Shown here one piece after another: positions 46,713 to 58,974 of a stretch of DNA of 64,000 nucleotides (the first letter of the stretch is position 1; each line of letters starts with the position of its first letter). The notes under the pieces were generated by a model. It was not told the DNA's origin. It did no database searches and worked only from the letters and a program-made list of their open reading frames with translations. This stretch comes from Combretum micranthum (taxonomy: Eukaryota > Streptophyta > Magnoliopsida > Myrtales > Combretaceae). The translations under genes were made by a program, and so were the position numbers. The stretch spans positions 124,001 through 188,000 of the forward strand of contig JAMXBD010001195.1 of NCBI GenBank assembly GCA_024138025.1. The letters are read 5' to 3'.

Positions 46713-48783
46713 AATAAGAAGAACCATGGAACCCATACTAATAAAGGGAAAAGAGAAGTACGCTTGGCTCACCAAGTAAAAGAGGTATTTCCCTTTACCT
46801 AATCAGATACATTTTTCACTTTTCAACTCAGATAAGTTTTCTTCACCTTTAGAAAGAAAATGGAAAAATTAGTAAATTGAGTGAAAATATAGCAACATTC
46901 CCTCGTTACCAAACCCTAAAAGCAAATTTGAAATAAAAATAATAATAATTAATTACTTCAGTTCTTTCCCTTTCCCGTACAAACAAGATATTATTTTTTT
47001 ATTATTATTAACAAGAGAAAAAAAGTCTTGTTTTATTTATTATTTTTTCTTTTTCATCTGATAAACCTAAACAAGAAATGAAAACTTGTTTTTTTTCTTT
47101 TTATTTTAATCATTGGTCGCCAAGTTTGCGTGTCTAAAGCGAAAAACTATGACCCTTCCAAACAATGGCGACCCATCTTGCTCCCAAAACTCTCTTACAT
47201 TTTAATAATGTCTCTTCCCAAATAAAGCAATACCAACCGCCCAACGTGCACTAAGACCGACAAAATGAAGAAAATTTCTTTTCTTTATTTCAGGCATGCA
47301 TGCATCTCCATGGAGTATGGCCCATCATAACTTACAGCAAGAGGCATTAGGCCAGTCAAAGCATCAACCAATTATCTACATTTGTTAAACCACAAGTACA
47401 ATAATTCAGATATTAAATGGTCATATAGTGATGGTAGACATAATTTAAGGATGGATAGGGTTAAATTTATAGACTGCCCGTTTTTGATCCGTGGAGACAA
47501 AAATTACCATCATATTTGTCCCATGAAATCAACTAAAATTCATTAAAATATAACATTGAAAATGATGTAAACAAAAAATAAACTCTACAAACTGTTCAAT
47601 AATATCAAAGAATAGTCAATAATAACGTTATCATCGACAAAAACTCGGAAGATGAATAATCATTTCGGATAACTGCAATGAAATCCTAAAACATCGTCTT
47701 GCACTAACCAAATTTAACTTTGAGAGTATGTTGATTTCATGAGAACATTTATTTGTAACTTTTCCCATAATAACAACCTGCTTTCTTGTGGTTTATTTAA
47801 TTAATGAAATATGAGGAAAGAGAAAAAAAAAACTGTTGTCTTCTTTTAATGCTATAAATTATATATTGTATTGACTATCTATATAATATGTGCGGTAGAA
47901 CAAAATTCTCATGCATATTTTAAAACACGTTCAAAATTTTGTAATAAACATTGCAATGTTCTAAAATTTGGATTATTTACGTCCACCACGTGTCTGCATT
48001 TACCATTGATATGCTAAGACCCAAAATATGCTCTTAAACCACAATAAATATCATTTTTAACTTCAAATCCTACATATATAATTAGGTGCCTCAATATCAA
48101 GTCATAAGGAGTCTACATAAGTAACCAAACTAAAACATTACATTCGACAACCTAGTTATGGCTCAAAAGCGAGTTCATCAAGGCTCAAGCACACTATTAA
48201 CATCCACACATATAGTTAGAACTAGATTGTGCCCTATACTAACATGATATTACACAAACATCGATATCATAATCATAAACATATAGGGGTCATAATTTCC
48301 AAGGATAAGTAAACTAGCCTATTCATCAGCTGGATAGTCCCCTCCACTAGCATCATCCCCATAATCAACCACAACAACATAACCAGAAAGTAAAAACATC
48401 ACTAAACTATCATCTAAACTTGAAAAATAAGAAAGGAATTAGCCGAAGCCTAACACAATATTACCAGAAGCACAAGTGTATAATCAAATCAACACATTTA
48501 CATGCAAATATACAATTATGCAACCCCCAGTCATTTTACTATCTTTTAATTTAAGCCTAACAAATAGCATAGAGATAACTCAATATCTCAAACACACTTA
48601 TATATAATATATACATATATGATGCTAGATACTACCTAACATCTATGAGTCCAAGAATCTCTTAGATTTAAACATAATCATCTCCATATGCGACTTCATA
48701 TAGGAACAATGTCAAACAAAGATTATCAAGATATCACATTATTATTACTAGTACTCCTGGTCCACTAACTAAAGTCAAGCACA
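46713..48783. other. No gene seen
   Basis: AT-rich non-coding DNA. Nothing recognisable apart from simple A/T runs. Confidence 0.5.
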
Positions 48784-49180
48784 TGTCACGGTCCGAGAGT
48801 TGAGGGCTTTATGAGGGTTTTCAACTTGGGCATATAGTATTATGAGTAGCATTAATAGGGGTTTGTTTGGGGATTAGGTTAACTCTGAAGGTAGGTCTAG
48901 CCTCTCGTGAACAAATTGATTGAAAGTTGATGTCATTTTCCTAATAAGGTCAAGGTATGGTAAAACCAATTGCAATAGTTGAACTTCCTAAACATATGTG
49001 GGACCATAGTGAAACGAAGAGGGTGCTCCTTAAGAGAATGTGGGGCTCGGAATAGATCTAGGTAAATCAAGAAAGATAGGGCTGACTCGTCATCAAGATT
49101 AGCAACAAACGATCATATGAGGGACGGTCGAATACCACATGGGAACTCTTTGAAGGGTGAAACTCTCGTCTTGTGACAAT

Positions 49181-49192
49181 TGGTATCAGAGC
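49181..49192 (+). other. Primer-binding site of the short LTR element
   Basis: TGGTATCAGAGC two bases after LTR1; initiator tRNA-Met complement. Confidence 0.88.
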
Positions 49193-49259
49193 AGAACTTC
49201 CTAGCTCCATCAAACCGCTTAGATGCTACCTAAAGTTCTTAACAAGTGGGTAGTTCTTA

Positions 49260-49487
49260 TTGTCAATACAGTTCGTGTGGTGAAGATCAAGTACAGCGGC
49301 CACTAGAGAGAGGACATTATTGCCAAAGGACAGCGGTGTCGTGAGTCATGGAGACAAGATTTTATCCTAATCTTGTTGTCAATTCAACTTGTTTAGATGA
49401 AGCTCAAATGGAGCGGCTACCAGAGAAGGATATCGTTGCTAGAGGGTAGTTGTGTCGCGAGTTAAGATTGAAGCAAGAATCTGTGCT
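49260..49487 (+). repeat. Imperfect internal tandem repeat, about 110-117 bp units
   Basis: Two units each begin TTGTCAAT and contain GATGAAG or GTGAAGATC, AGCGGCxAC, AGAGA, ATTGCCA/GTTGCTA, GTGTCG(T/C)GAGT and end AATCT. They fall in the interior of the short LTR element and do not keep an open frame. Confidence 0.65.
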
Positions 49488-50403
49488 CAAACCCCACTAT
49501 TGGACAACTCAATAAGAGGTGATCTTGGACGATGGAGGAATGGGTGAGGGCGAGAGGAAGCCTGTGAAAGCTTGAAGTCCTAGTGTGATGATCTTGGGTA
49601 TGTTGACAACGAATGTAGAGAAGGGGTTGAGAACTTGAGAGTGGCTAGTGGTAACAGCAGATTTGCCTCATGACAATGATGTCATGAATTTAAGTGGGGG
49701 AGTACATCGTGGTCTAAGAGTTAAGAGCTTTATGGAGATGTTTAACTTGGGCATATAGTGTTATAAATGGCATCAGCAAAATCTCTGTTCGGAGGATTGG
49801 ATTAACTCTGAAGGCGGGTCTAGCCTCCTATAAACAAACCGGTTGAGAGTTAATGCCGCTCTCCTAATGTGGCCAAAACAAACCGAAACCAGCTATAATA
49901 GTTAATCCTCCCAAACATATAGGGGATCGTGGCAAAGCAAATAAAGCACTCCTTAAGAGAATTTGGGGCTCAAAACAGACATGGGTAAATCAAGGAAGAT
50001 AGGGCTGTCTCACAGAATGGGAGTTTCACCCCTCAAAGAGTTCCGGTACGGTGCTCGACCATCCCTCATATCATCGGTTGTTGCTAATCTGGATGGCAAG
50101 CTAGCCTTATCTTCCGTGATTTACCCAGGTCTGTTCCAAGCCCTACATTTTCTTAAGGAGCATTTTCTTAGTTTTGCCACGATCCCCTATATATTTAAAA
50201 GTTCAACTATTACAATTGGCTTCGGCCTACCTTGGCATCATCAGGAGAGTTGCATCAACTCATAACTAGTTTGTTCACGAGAGACTAAACCCACCTTTAA
50301 AGTTAATTCAATCCCCAAATAAACCCCCTGCTGATGCCACTCACAATACTATATGCCCAAGTTGAACACTCGCATAAATTCTCTCAACTCTCAGACTGTG
50401 ACA

Positions 50404-52863
50404 TACACACAACATCCATTTTATTAAGCTAAGTGCTTTTTAAGTTCATTAATTAAACTAACTAAGAAAGCACATTTAGCATGCAAGGTAATATGTTTAT
50501 CTCAAATGTTGATCTAAACTATACAACCCTTTAACCTTAGTTATAAAGTAATTACAAGATTTTAAACCTTTTATACTTCCAAATTTACCTATAGTTTATA
50601 TTTCTATAGTTCCCCCCATTACAATAATATTAGTATTTTAAAAGAACATGTAAAATATTCATTTAAAATGAAAATTTGGTGATTAACTTAATAAATCTAG
50701 GTCTCAAGGTTTTAAAGAAACATTAAATCTTAAAGAAAGCATTAAACAAGTATCAAGCGCTTTTGAGAAGGAAAAAATGTGAATTTGAAGAAGTTATGTT
50801 GAACACTGGTTGGAACATGCTCATGTTAAAAGTCATGTTTTGAACAAAAGCATAACAAAGGTTCTAACATGCCCTGTTTAAGGCTGAATGATTTAACACA
50901 AGTTAGACCATAACCATATTAAAGGTTGTGTTTAAATAAAAGTATAGCATAACATAACATGAGTTTGAACATGAGTCGTGTTATAAGTCATGTTCAAAAT
51001 AAAAATATTACACAGGTGAGCTGTGTTACAAGTCATGTTCGAAACATAAACATAAAACAAGTTTAAGCACTGGCCATGTTCCAAGTCTTGTTCATTAAGA
51101 CAAAAGGAATTTATACTTTTTCAGCGATATAATTCTTCTAACCTTATAAATTTTAATTTCTTCTTAAAATACACACTATTACATTGTTATCATCACTTTA
51201 TCACAAACTAAGACATTAATTAAATTAATTATATATAATATTATACAAGAATCACATCATATTATTATCCTCCTCTTCAAGAATTTTCATATCACCACAC
51301 ACGGATCCACGAATTAACAAAGTTTAATATTGAGATGCACTAACCTACCTATTTCCTTTAAGAAGTCGCAAAAGTTACTCCAAAATTTCTCGAGGATTCC
51401 CAATAATTTGATGCCCTCCATATATTGCTTTCAACACCTAAATGTCAAAATCTCATTATCCACATGTTTTTCTTGTCAGAAATGACAAGAAAATAAATGT
51501 AACATCAACTTATCATTTATTTGCATTTTAGATTCTTCAAGATTGGAAGGTAACGGTTGGAAGTGAAGAGAAATATATGTAAAGTAAAGAAGATGAAAAA
51601 AAAAAAAAAAAGAAAGAAAGTTACATTAGTTTGGAAACTATAATTACAATTTAATTGAACATATATGATGGAATTTGTAATGAGACAAAATTACCCCTCC
51701 CTAAAAGGATAAAATTACGACTTTATCCCTTTGTATAATATATTCTTCAGGTTATTTCAAGTAGAATATTAAAATACTATCTGATATTTTTTTAAATTAT
51801 GTTAATGCAATTATGAATCAAAAGGCATTGAAATATGAATTTATTAATTGCTCGATACATTATAATATAATGTAAATAACACTAATAAAAAATATATTCC
51901 AATTTTGATATATATATTTTTTATGTCATTCCATCTGATAATTACTACTGAAATAACATCAATGAAATTATATAATAGAGACATTATTATAATTTTAATT
52001 ATTAACCATCACATATATAACATAGTATATTAGATGATGTGATGACATATGTAATATAATCTAGGCTGACCAATTATTCATAAGCCAAGAAAATAGTGAG
52101 GAGCTGAGAGAAGATAATGATTGAGACATCCTTTATTTTTTTGTTTTTCCCCCCTTAGTCTTTCTATTTGTTTCTTTTCTTTTAAGTTGATATGGAATCT
52201 TTCCAATATAGACATTTTATTTATCATCTACCACTTCAGGCTTTTTTTTTTTTTATGTTATATTCCGTGCAATTAAAGAAAAGTAGTATCTCACGTTTTG
52301 TTGGAGATAGTGCAATTCCTAAAATTCCAAAGTCTCCCTACAATTTTATAATTAAAAAAAAAAAGGTTTTATGTCTTATTAAGAATTAAGACTTCCAAGT
52401 AATTCTTCCAACTTCATTAATGTTGCCTTTAAAAAAAATTTCTTTTCTTTTTCCAAATAATTAATAGATGACTCCCTCACATACATGTATGCAAATATAA
52501 TAATCATATCGCACACTATGGTCGTCCTTATAGTGCGACTTCTTTTCTTCAATTGTTTTAGTCCTGACTTGTGTGCGTGCAATTCGTTCTAGAATGATTT
52601 ATAAATTAAATAATGTCTTTATGGCCTTTAAAAAGGCTGAAATTTAATATTCATTATTAAGAAGATATCTTCAAGTAGTCTTGGGAAGATTCCCGGATCG
52701 ATCCATCATCAACTCTACTCACTCTTCGTAAATATTCACCTTTATTTATGATTTCGAAAATGGATTAGTTAGTTGAAAAGTAAAAACAAAAATGAAAATG
52801 AAAATAAAAGGATTGAAGCCAGGTTTGAGATAGGTAAAATAGAATTATCAAAGTTTATTTATT
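50404..52863. other. No gene seen
   Basis: AT-rich non-coding sequence. Between 50800 and 51110 the phrase CATGTTxxAAxxxATG and related AACATGxxC strings recur at irregular spacing, suggesting a degraded tandem repeat. No reading frame is recognisable. Confidence 0.4.
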
Positions 52864-53208
52864 GGGTAAATATCAAACAAAACCTGAAATTTGAAGAAAA
52901 AAAATTATATTTAGTATGAAATAGTTAATTTAATACAAAATCAAACTTTTATGGTTATTTCTAATACCATCTTAACATCGTTTGTCTATTTGCAGCTAGA
53001 ATAGACAGAATATTATTGAATTTTTACTAATACCCTAACATCATCTAACACTAATATGTTGTTTTTTCCACATTAGAAAACTAAGCAAACGATATTAATA
53101 AATTGGTAAAAATAACAACGAAAACTTTGATTGGGTATCAAATTGACTACTTTAAAGTTCAGATAACGAATTGAATTTTTTATGCAAAATTTAAGTATCA
53201 AATTTACC
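52864..53208. mobile_element. Foldback MITE (family B-related, divergent)
   Basis: The left end GGTAAATATCAAACAAAACCTGAAATTTG-type sequence is matched, reverse-complemented, by GGTAAATTTGATACTTAAATTTTG at the right (short indel). The inner arms TAATACC/GGTATCAAATT are inverted too. No clean target duplication. Confidence 0.5.
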
Positions 53209-54445
53209 ATTTTCTCTTATTTGTTTTATTTCTTTCGTGGGTAGAATAAAAGAGAAAATTAAAACTTATATCATTCTTATAATCAGATAGGATCCACCAA
53301 TTAGATTATAAAATCTTAGGATATGTTCTTTTATATTTCAATATATAAAGCAAATTATTTATTTAATTAAATAAATAACCAAAAATAGTTAATGAACATC
53401 TCTCCTACCGTAATAGCCAATTAAAAAAAATATATCTAATAGGATATTAAATAAAAATCGATGGAAATATATATAAAATGAAACTTTTATACCTTTAATA
53501 TAAAATCTACTTTTGGCCCAACTCTAATATAAAATCTGCTTTTGGCCAACGTCTAAGAAATCTAAAAAGCGAAAAAGATGATGGGATTGAATCAAAATTT
53601 TTCTTGGCTTTCTTTGAGAACTTTTAGGTCAAGAAAAATTAAAGAGCTATTCAGTGGGGTCAAAACATTGTAACTTTCTGGCAGTAATGAGTCACAAGTC
53701 AATATCAGAGCAATTTGTTTGCCCCACGTGAAACTCACTAATAAATACACGTAAGACCAGAAGAAAGCACACAGCATGGTTGATATTTTCTGCAATATAA
53801 ATTAAAGTCATGCCCACTTGACCCACCGGTCACTCATGAAAAAGCAGCCATTGAAAACAATAGTCTCCTTACCTCTTATGTTGGTTTTAGTGGCTGGAAA
53901 GGACGGAAAGGAACTGGAAGAAACCTTGCAATAGCGACAATTTATCACTAGATCTTACACATTCGTTGCTAAAAGTATGATGCAAATGCAACAATGCAAG
54001 AGAATGTTAATATATAGTCGATATTCTCTTTCGTTTGGGTGCTCGATAGATCTCTTGCTTCTTGCTTTGGTCTTCCTTTTATGATGGTGAAGCATGACAT
54101 ATTAATGGTGTGTGTGTGTGTTTATATATAATGATATTTGTAAATACAATTTCTAAACCATTGTTTAGATACAATAGACCATTAAGACTTTCAAAATATG
54201 ACTCTACCTCTCCATAAATTTCAAAAACATACAAATAACTTCTAACCATTAATAGAATACTAAAAGCCATCTTTGAAGGAGTTACAAACGTAAAACTTTT
54301 GGGCTTTAGGGAAAGTTTGGGATATACGACGTATACATTTTCAAATGTCTTGAGGAAGTAAAGTAATGTTTGAGAGTTTAAAGAGTTTTCTATGACTGAT
54401 TAATAATGTAAGGATTTGAAGTGATTTTCTGGGAAAAAAGGAAAA
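53209..54445. other. No gene seen
   Basis: Non-coding. The stretch 53600-53940 is slightly less AT-rich but contains no recognisable open frame or repeat. Confidence 0.45.
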
Positions 54446-54743
54446 GGTAAATTACTTTGGAATGTCATAGCATTTAGAGATAAATTCATTTAGGATCATA
54501 ACATTTCGAAAGCTTAATTTGAGGTCATAACATTTAGAGAAGTAAATCAATTGAGATCATCATTAACACATGTCAATAAGAGAAAAATTTAATTAAAACT
54601 CAAAAGATCCGCCATGTTGTGACATGTATTGATGATGACCTCAATTGACTTACTTCCTCTGTAATCTCAAAAGAACCACTCGAAACGTTGCAAATTTAAA
54701 TGAACTTACTCCCAAACGTTGTGACCTTCCAGCATAATTTACT
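54446..54743. mobile_element. Foldback MITE (family A, copy 3)
   Basis: GGTAAATTACTTTGGAATGT at the left pairs with the reverse complement of the right end, AGTAAATTATGCTGGAAGGT. Arms contain TCATAACATTT/AAACGTTGTGA units as in the other family A copies. The flanks AAAAAAGGAAAA and AAAAAAGAAAA are similar but low-complexity, so the duplication is not decisive. Confidence 0.7.
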
Positions 54744-54860
54744 CAAAAAAGAAAATAATTTATTAGTAATAGTGAAGCTCTCAAAAACTTATATAGTCTA
54801 GTCATGGGACTGTCCAACTTATCATATAACCATTAAACTAATTAATAGAAGTTAACATAA

Positions 54861-55183
54861 GGGTATATGTTGCAAATGGTACTTGAATTTTGACAAAATA
54901 TACAATCAAGTACTTAAACTTGAAATTGATTAATTTAGCATCTGAGTGTTGAAATTGATCAATTTAGTATCTGAGTTTTGAAATTAATCAGTTTAACACC
55001 TGAAAGAACTTTTCGTGTATACTAATCAATATCACGAAGATACTATTAGCATGCACAAAAAGATGTTTTAGGTATTAAATTGATCAATTTCAAAATTCAT
55101 AAATCAAATTAATCATCTCATAGTTCAGGTATATAATTACATATATTGTCAAGATTTAAATACCATTTCCGACATTAACCCCC
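54861..55183. mobile_element. Foldback MITE (family B, copy 2)
   Basis: Left GGGTATATGTTGCAAATGGT; right, reverse-complemented, GGGGTTAATGTCGGAAATGG. The interior repeats GAAATTGATCAATTTAGTAT with inverted partners. Non-coding. Confidence 0.68.
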
Positions 55184-55830
55184 ATACAAAAGATATCCAT
55201 TCAATAATTTACAAGACGGGTTCCAAACAGGGAGAAAGATACAAGACCATAGAATTTTCTTATCTCTTATATACAATCCATCCTTCTAAACTTAAAATCC
55301 AAAATTCTTCTACGTTACCCTCGAAAAACCTATAACAAGTTTCTTTAATGCCTTCCAATCTCTAATTTTCATGATTTATCCTTGATCTCAGTACACTCTA
55401 TTCTTAACAAATTTACATTACATATATATATATATATATATCATTATTAGTTACATATACTTGCGATCCATGTGTAAAAATTATATATAACTATGTAATC
55501 GAATAAATAATATAAAGTGATTACCATATCAAACTATACGTACCACAAATGATTATATAAGAGATATATAGTTCATTGAAAATTTACAACTGCCCATGTG
55601 GAGTTGTTACCTTTTTAGACTATCTAATTATGTCATGCTTTTCTTCTTTAGTAGGGTTTTGAGTTTTCTTACATGTTAATTGTAGTTAAAGGAATCTAGT
55701 TGCAATAGTCATGTGCATACATCTTCCTTCTACTCTACATATAACCCTAAAAGAATAACATGTAAGGACACATAAGAGATTACTAAGGGTGAGAAGTGAG
55801 GAGGAGGGACAAGTAGTCTCAAGAAGCCCA
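55184..55830. other. No gene; AT microsatellite near 55422-55441
   Basis: AT-rich spacer between two MITEs with a TA run. Nothing else is recognised. Confidence 0.5.
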
Positions 55831-55834
55831 AAAT

Positions 55835-56267
55835 GGCAAAAATTACATTAAAATGCATCAGCATTTGAGGGTTAGTTCATTTGAGATATCAAAATTTTCA
55901 ATGGTTAAAAAGAGATATAAACTTTTTCGTAAAGTGAATCAAATAAGGTATCACTATTTTATAAAGTTCATTTGAGGTATCAATGTTTAAATTAGTTTTC
56001 AATTAACTTTCTTTAATTTTCCATCAGTGGTTAATTATTGATATAATATTTGACTCACTCTGCAAAATGTTGACTCTATTTTAAAAAAAAAAAAGACTCG
56101 AAATGTTGATACCTTAAATGAATTTACCCCCCAAATATTAATATATTTTTTAACCACTCAAAACATTGATATCTTAAATAAACTTTATATCTTTTTTAAC
56201 CACCAAAATGTTGATACCTTAAATAAACTTACCCATAAATATCAATACCTTTTGATGTAATTTACCC
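55835..56267. mobile_element. Foldback MITE (family A, copy 4)
   Basis: Left GGCAAAAATTACATTAAAAT; right, reverse-complemented, GGGTAAATTACATCAAAAGG. Long arms carry repeated TTTGAGGTATCAA/TTGATACCTTAAAT units. The flanks AGCCCAAAAT and AGCTCAAAT differ by one substitution and one indel, consistent with a decayed 9-10 bp duplication. Confidence 0.72.
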
Positions 56268-56430
56268 AGCTCAAATTCACCACACTAAACATTCCTAAAT
56301 TATGTAAAGTTTATGGACTTGCTTTCTTATACCTTGTTACTTAGTTCAAAAACTCAAGTCTAATCATTACTAGGTTTGAAGCTGATAAAACAATTTTAGC
56401 TACTTTCCACTAACTTTGTGGTATTATTTA

Positions 56431-56699
56431 GGGATAATGTCATAAATGATACCTAAATTTTGGCAAAATATGCAATTAAGTATTTAAGCTTTGAAATAAC
56501 CAATTTAGTACATGAATTTTGAAATTGATCAATTTAGTACTTGAAAAAATTTTGGTCAATTTAGTACATGAAAGAACTTGACAAAAGCACTATTAATGTG
56601 TACCAATAGTTTTTTTAGATACTAAATTGATCAATTTCAAAGTTTAGTACCCGATTGCATATCTTGTCAAAGTTCAGGTACCATTTGTGATATTAACCT
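56431..56699. mobile_element. Mutator-type foldback MITE (family B, copy 3)
   Basis: A perfect 9-bp duplication TATTATTTA flanks it (56422-56430, 56700-56708). Left GGGATAATGTCATAAATGAT; right, reverse-complemented, AGGTTAATATCACAAATGGT. Arms share ACCTAAATTTTG/ACCTGAACTTTG and repeated AATTTAGTAC units. This copy fixes family B as Mutator-type. Confidence 0.88.
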
Positions 56700-56708
56700 T
56701 ATTATTTA

Positions 56709-57660
56709 TTATATTTAGCTATCTACTCATGTACATCTCGCATTTGGTTTCTTTTATTAAAGAGTCATATTTAATTTTCCAACTCATCTATATCTTTTAT
56801 TTCTTGTAATTATATACCAAAATCACACAAAATATTAGTTTTCAATATACCATTAATCTGGATCTCATTAATGATAGCGATCCTTAATTGTGCTTGAATC
56901 TGGCTCTAAGGATTTTAGGCACATCACAGTTACTTCTATTCTACAATGACCTTCATTACATCTAGAACCTTGAATTAAAGCCATAAAGCATTTGGGTAAT
57001 ACTAAATATGTCTCTTTCTTAAATCAATGTCTACAAAAATCTCACAAATAACTCTTTCTCTACAAGTCTCATCATTGACTTACAAGTCCAATCCCTTACT
57101 TCTAGAAAGCACCTTGCCACAAGCACCAAAGTAGCAGGTATATGTTCATTTCATAATGTGTATGATAGTCTTCTTAGCACTAGCATTCATGGTAGCCATC
57201 AAAATAACTAATGCGATCTACCATCCAAAATACTTGCGTTGAAACATCAAAGAAATGCAACTTAGTCTAAATCATCCAAAAGGCAACATTTGGCTCTAAT
57301 ACTAATTCATTTAGGTATGTGGAGGAAGAAAGCCAATATTGGTTCACATAAAGCAATAAACTAATAGAGAGAGAGATATGATTCAAGACATGGTCATAAA
57401 TATGTGTTAGGCTTTGGATCCAGCACATAAGGTTCTATAGCAAATAAAAAAAATAAACCTTAGTAATTATATATATTTATAGATTTATATAGATATATAT
57501 ATGTATCTTTAAGGAAAGAAATGAAAAAGGAAAGTGAATAGCATGGCATGAATTACGAACTTATGGTGGAAGAAAACACCATCAAGAAAGGAAAGCAAAG
57601 ATCCATTGCTTTCTTTATAAGAAGACTAAAAGTTAAAAGTACTTTAGTCGCACTTGATGC
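56709..57660. other. No gene; uncertain Copia-like trace on minus strand
   Basis: A minus-strand string near 57303-57285 (TTAGTATTAGAGCCAAATG) resembles an iMet primer site with two changes, but no LTR or gag could be placed beside it. Otherwise non-coding. Confidence 0.3.
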
Positions 57661-57667
57661 AGCATAA

Positions 57668-58135
57668 TGTTGATGCCAAATTGTGATGAGAGTGAAATTA
57701 TTTTATGAAATCAAACAAAAATCAATCTTGATTAAAATGACTTTAGATCTATAATCGAATGGCTTATTAAATCTCAATTGTAACAAAACTCAAGGTGAGA
57801 GTTTCCATTCTTTGCCAATCCTTCTCTGTTATTCAACTTGAATAGATGTTTTTATGTTTTCACAAATTAATTAGTTTTGTAATTTTATCAATATCCACCA
57901 CATTAGTGGAGGTTTTCATTATCCACTTGTATAACTAGTGAAGTAAAACATTATAAACCCATTATTTATTGAATTTGAAGTTTTGGCTATGGTCCTATAG
58001 TTTTTTTCCCTATTGAGTTTTTCGCGTAAAAACCTAATGTAATGTTATTTTAATGTTTCAGTTTATTACATCGTTTAATATTTATAAGCAAAAGTAAAAA
58101 TATTTTATGATTAATTGATCTTATTCCTCCTACCA
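57668..58135 (+). repeat. Probable 5' LTR of the Copia element
   Basis: Only one copy is in the window, so the start is inferred from TGTTGATGCC. The right end is fixed by the primer site two bases further on. The stretch CCTATTGAGTTTTTCGCGTA near 58010 resembles the 3' part of Copia LTRs. Confidence 0.55.
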
Positions 58136-58137
58136 AG

Positions 58138-58150
58138 TGGTATCAAAGCC
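58138..58150 (+). other. Primer-binding site (one change)
   Basis: TGGTATCAAAGCC; the standard iMet complement is TGGTATCAGAGCC. Confidence 0.85.
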
Positions 58151-58193
58151 AAGATTTCAAGGAAAAAAATATTGATTTCCTTGTCTCATAAGC

Positions 58194-58974
58194 ATGGCAG
58201 AATCATCTGGTACTATGATAAAATTAATTTTCAAATTATTCAATTTGGAAATCGATGAGTGAAGATCTTTTATATTGTGCATAATTTTTATGTGCCTTCA
58301 AGCAATGAGAGGACAAGGCTAAAGGGTAAATCTAATGAATATAGCAATCATGCATAGAAAAATTATTGATTATATCTAGTAAGGGGTTAATCATCATGTA
58401 TATCACCATGTACTCAGGAAATCATAGATGATGCTTTATAAAAGAAATTGAAGCTTGCGTATGAGTGATAAGCCACACTAAATAAAACCTCATTTGCTAA
58501 TAAAGTTGTAAATTTGAGGGATTGATCTATTGTGATAAAGTACTTGAATGATTTACATGGTCTTATGATTAAATTCTACTACAACATTAGTGCTTGATGA
58601 TAAGATACAAGCATTATTCTTATTGAGTTCATTACCTAACAGTCAGAAGACACTAGTGTTGTTAGTTAGTAACTATGTTCCAAAAGGAAAACTCACTATT
58701 GCAATAGTGAAATATGGCTTGATGAATGAAGAAGTTAGAAGAAAGAACTTAGAATGAATTCTAAAACTCATATACTAGTCATTGATAAATAGGAAAGACA
58801 TGGTAAAGCAAGACTAGAGATTTATTTGATAAATTTGATAGATCTGACAAATCCATGGGAAGATTTAAATAAAGAAAAAGAAACTTAAAATGCTACCATT
58901 GTGACAAGTCGTGACATTTAAAGAGAGAGTGCAATATAAAAAGAGAGCTAGCTAAAGGTAAAGATGAAGGTAAC
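58194..58974 (+). pseudogene. Copia gag with zinc knuckle (decayed)
   Basis: ATG at 58194 (MAESSGTM), then after a shift SIWKSMSEDLLYC. Next come EIIDDAL, KKLKLAYE and LNKTSFANKVVNL (about 58420-58515), typical Copia gag blocks, with several stops. Near 58890-58935 the knuckle CYHCDKS-stop-HLKREC is present. Family gag proteins package the RNA. The gag frame ends at the insertion point after KGKDEG. Confidence 0.83.

Larger units (their letters stand above)
48784..50403 (+). mobile_element. Short non-autonomous LTR element with an inverted third LTR
   Basis: LTR1 is 48784-49178 (TGTCACGGTC...TTGTGACA, 395 bp). The primer site TGGTATCAGAGC lies at 49181-49192. A 524-bp non-coding interior ends in a purine tract (AAGTGGGGGAG, about 49692-49702). 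LTR2, plus orientation, starts at about 49703 and stops near 50006. There it meets a complete LTR in the opposite orientation (50007-50403, ending GACTGTGACA). The three LTRs share many blocks, e.g. ACTTGGGCATATAGT (or its complement). No gag or pol sequence is present. No convincing target duplication was found around the whole. Confidence 0.85.

Noticed and set aside
49963..50265. 100-residue open frame on the plus strand
   Set aside because: It crosses the junction between a plus-oriented and an inverted LTR; it is an accident of the rearrangement and matches no family.
57283..57303. Minus-strand primer-site-like string (TTAGTATTAGAGCCAAATG)
   Set aside because: Two changes from the iMet site and no LTR or gag next to it; not enough to call an element.
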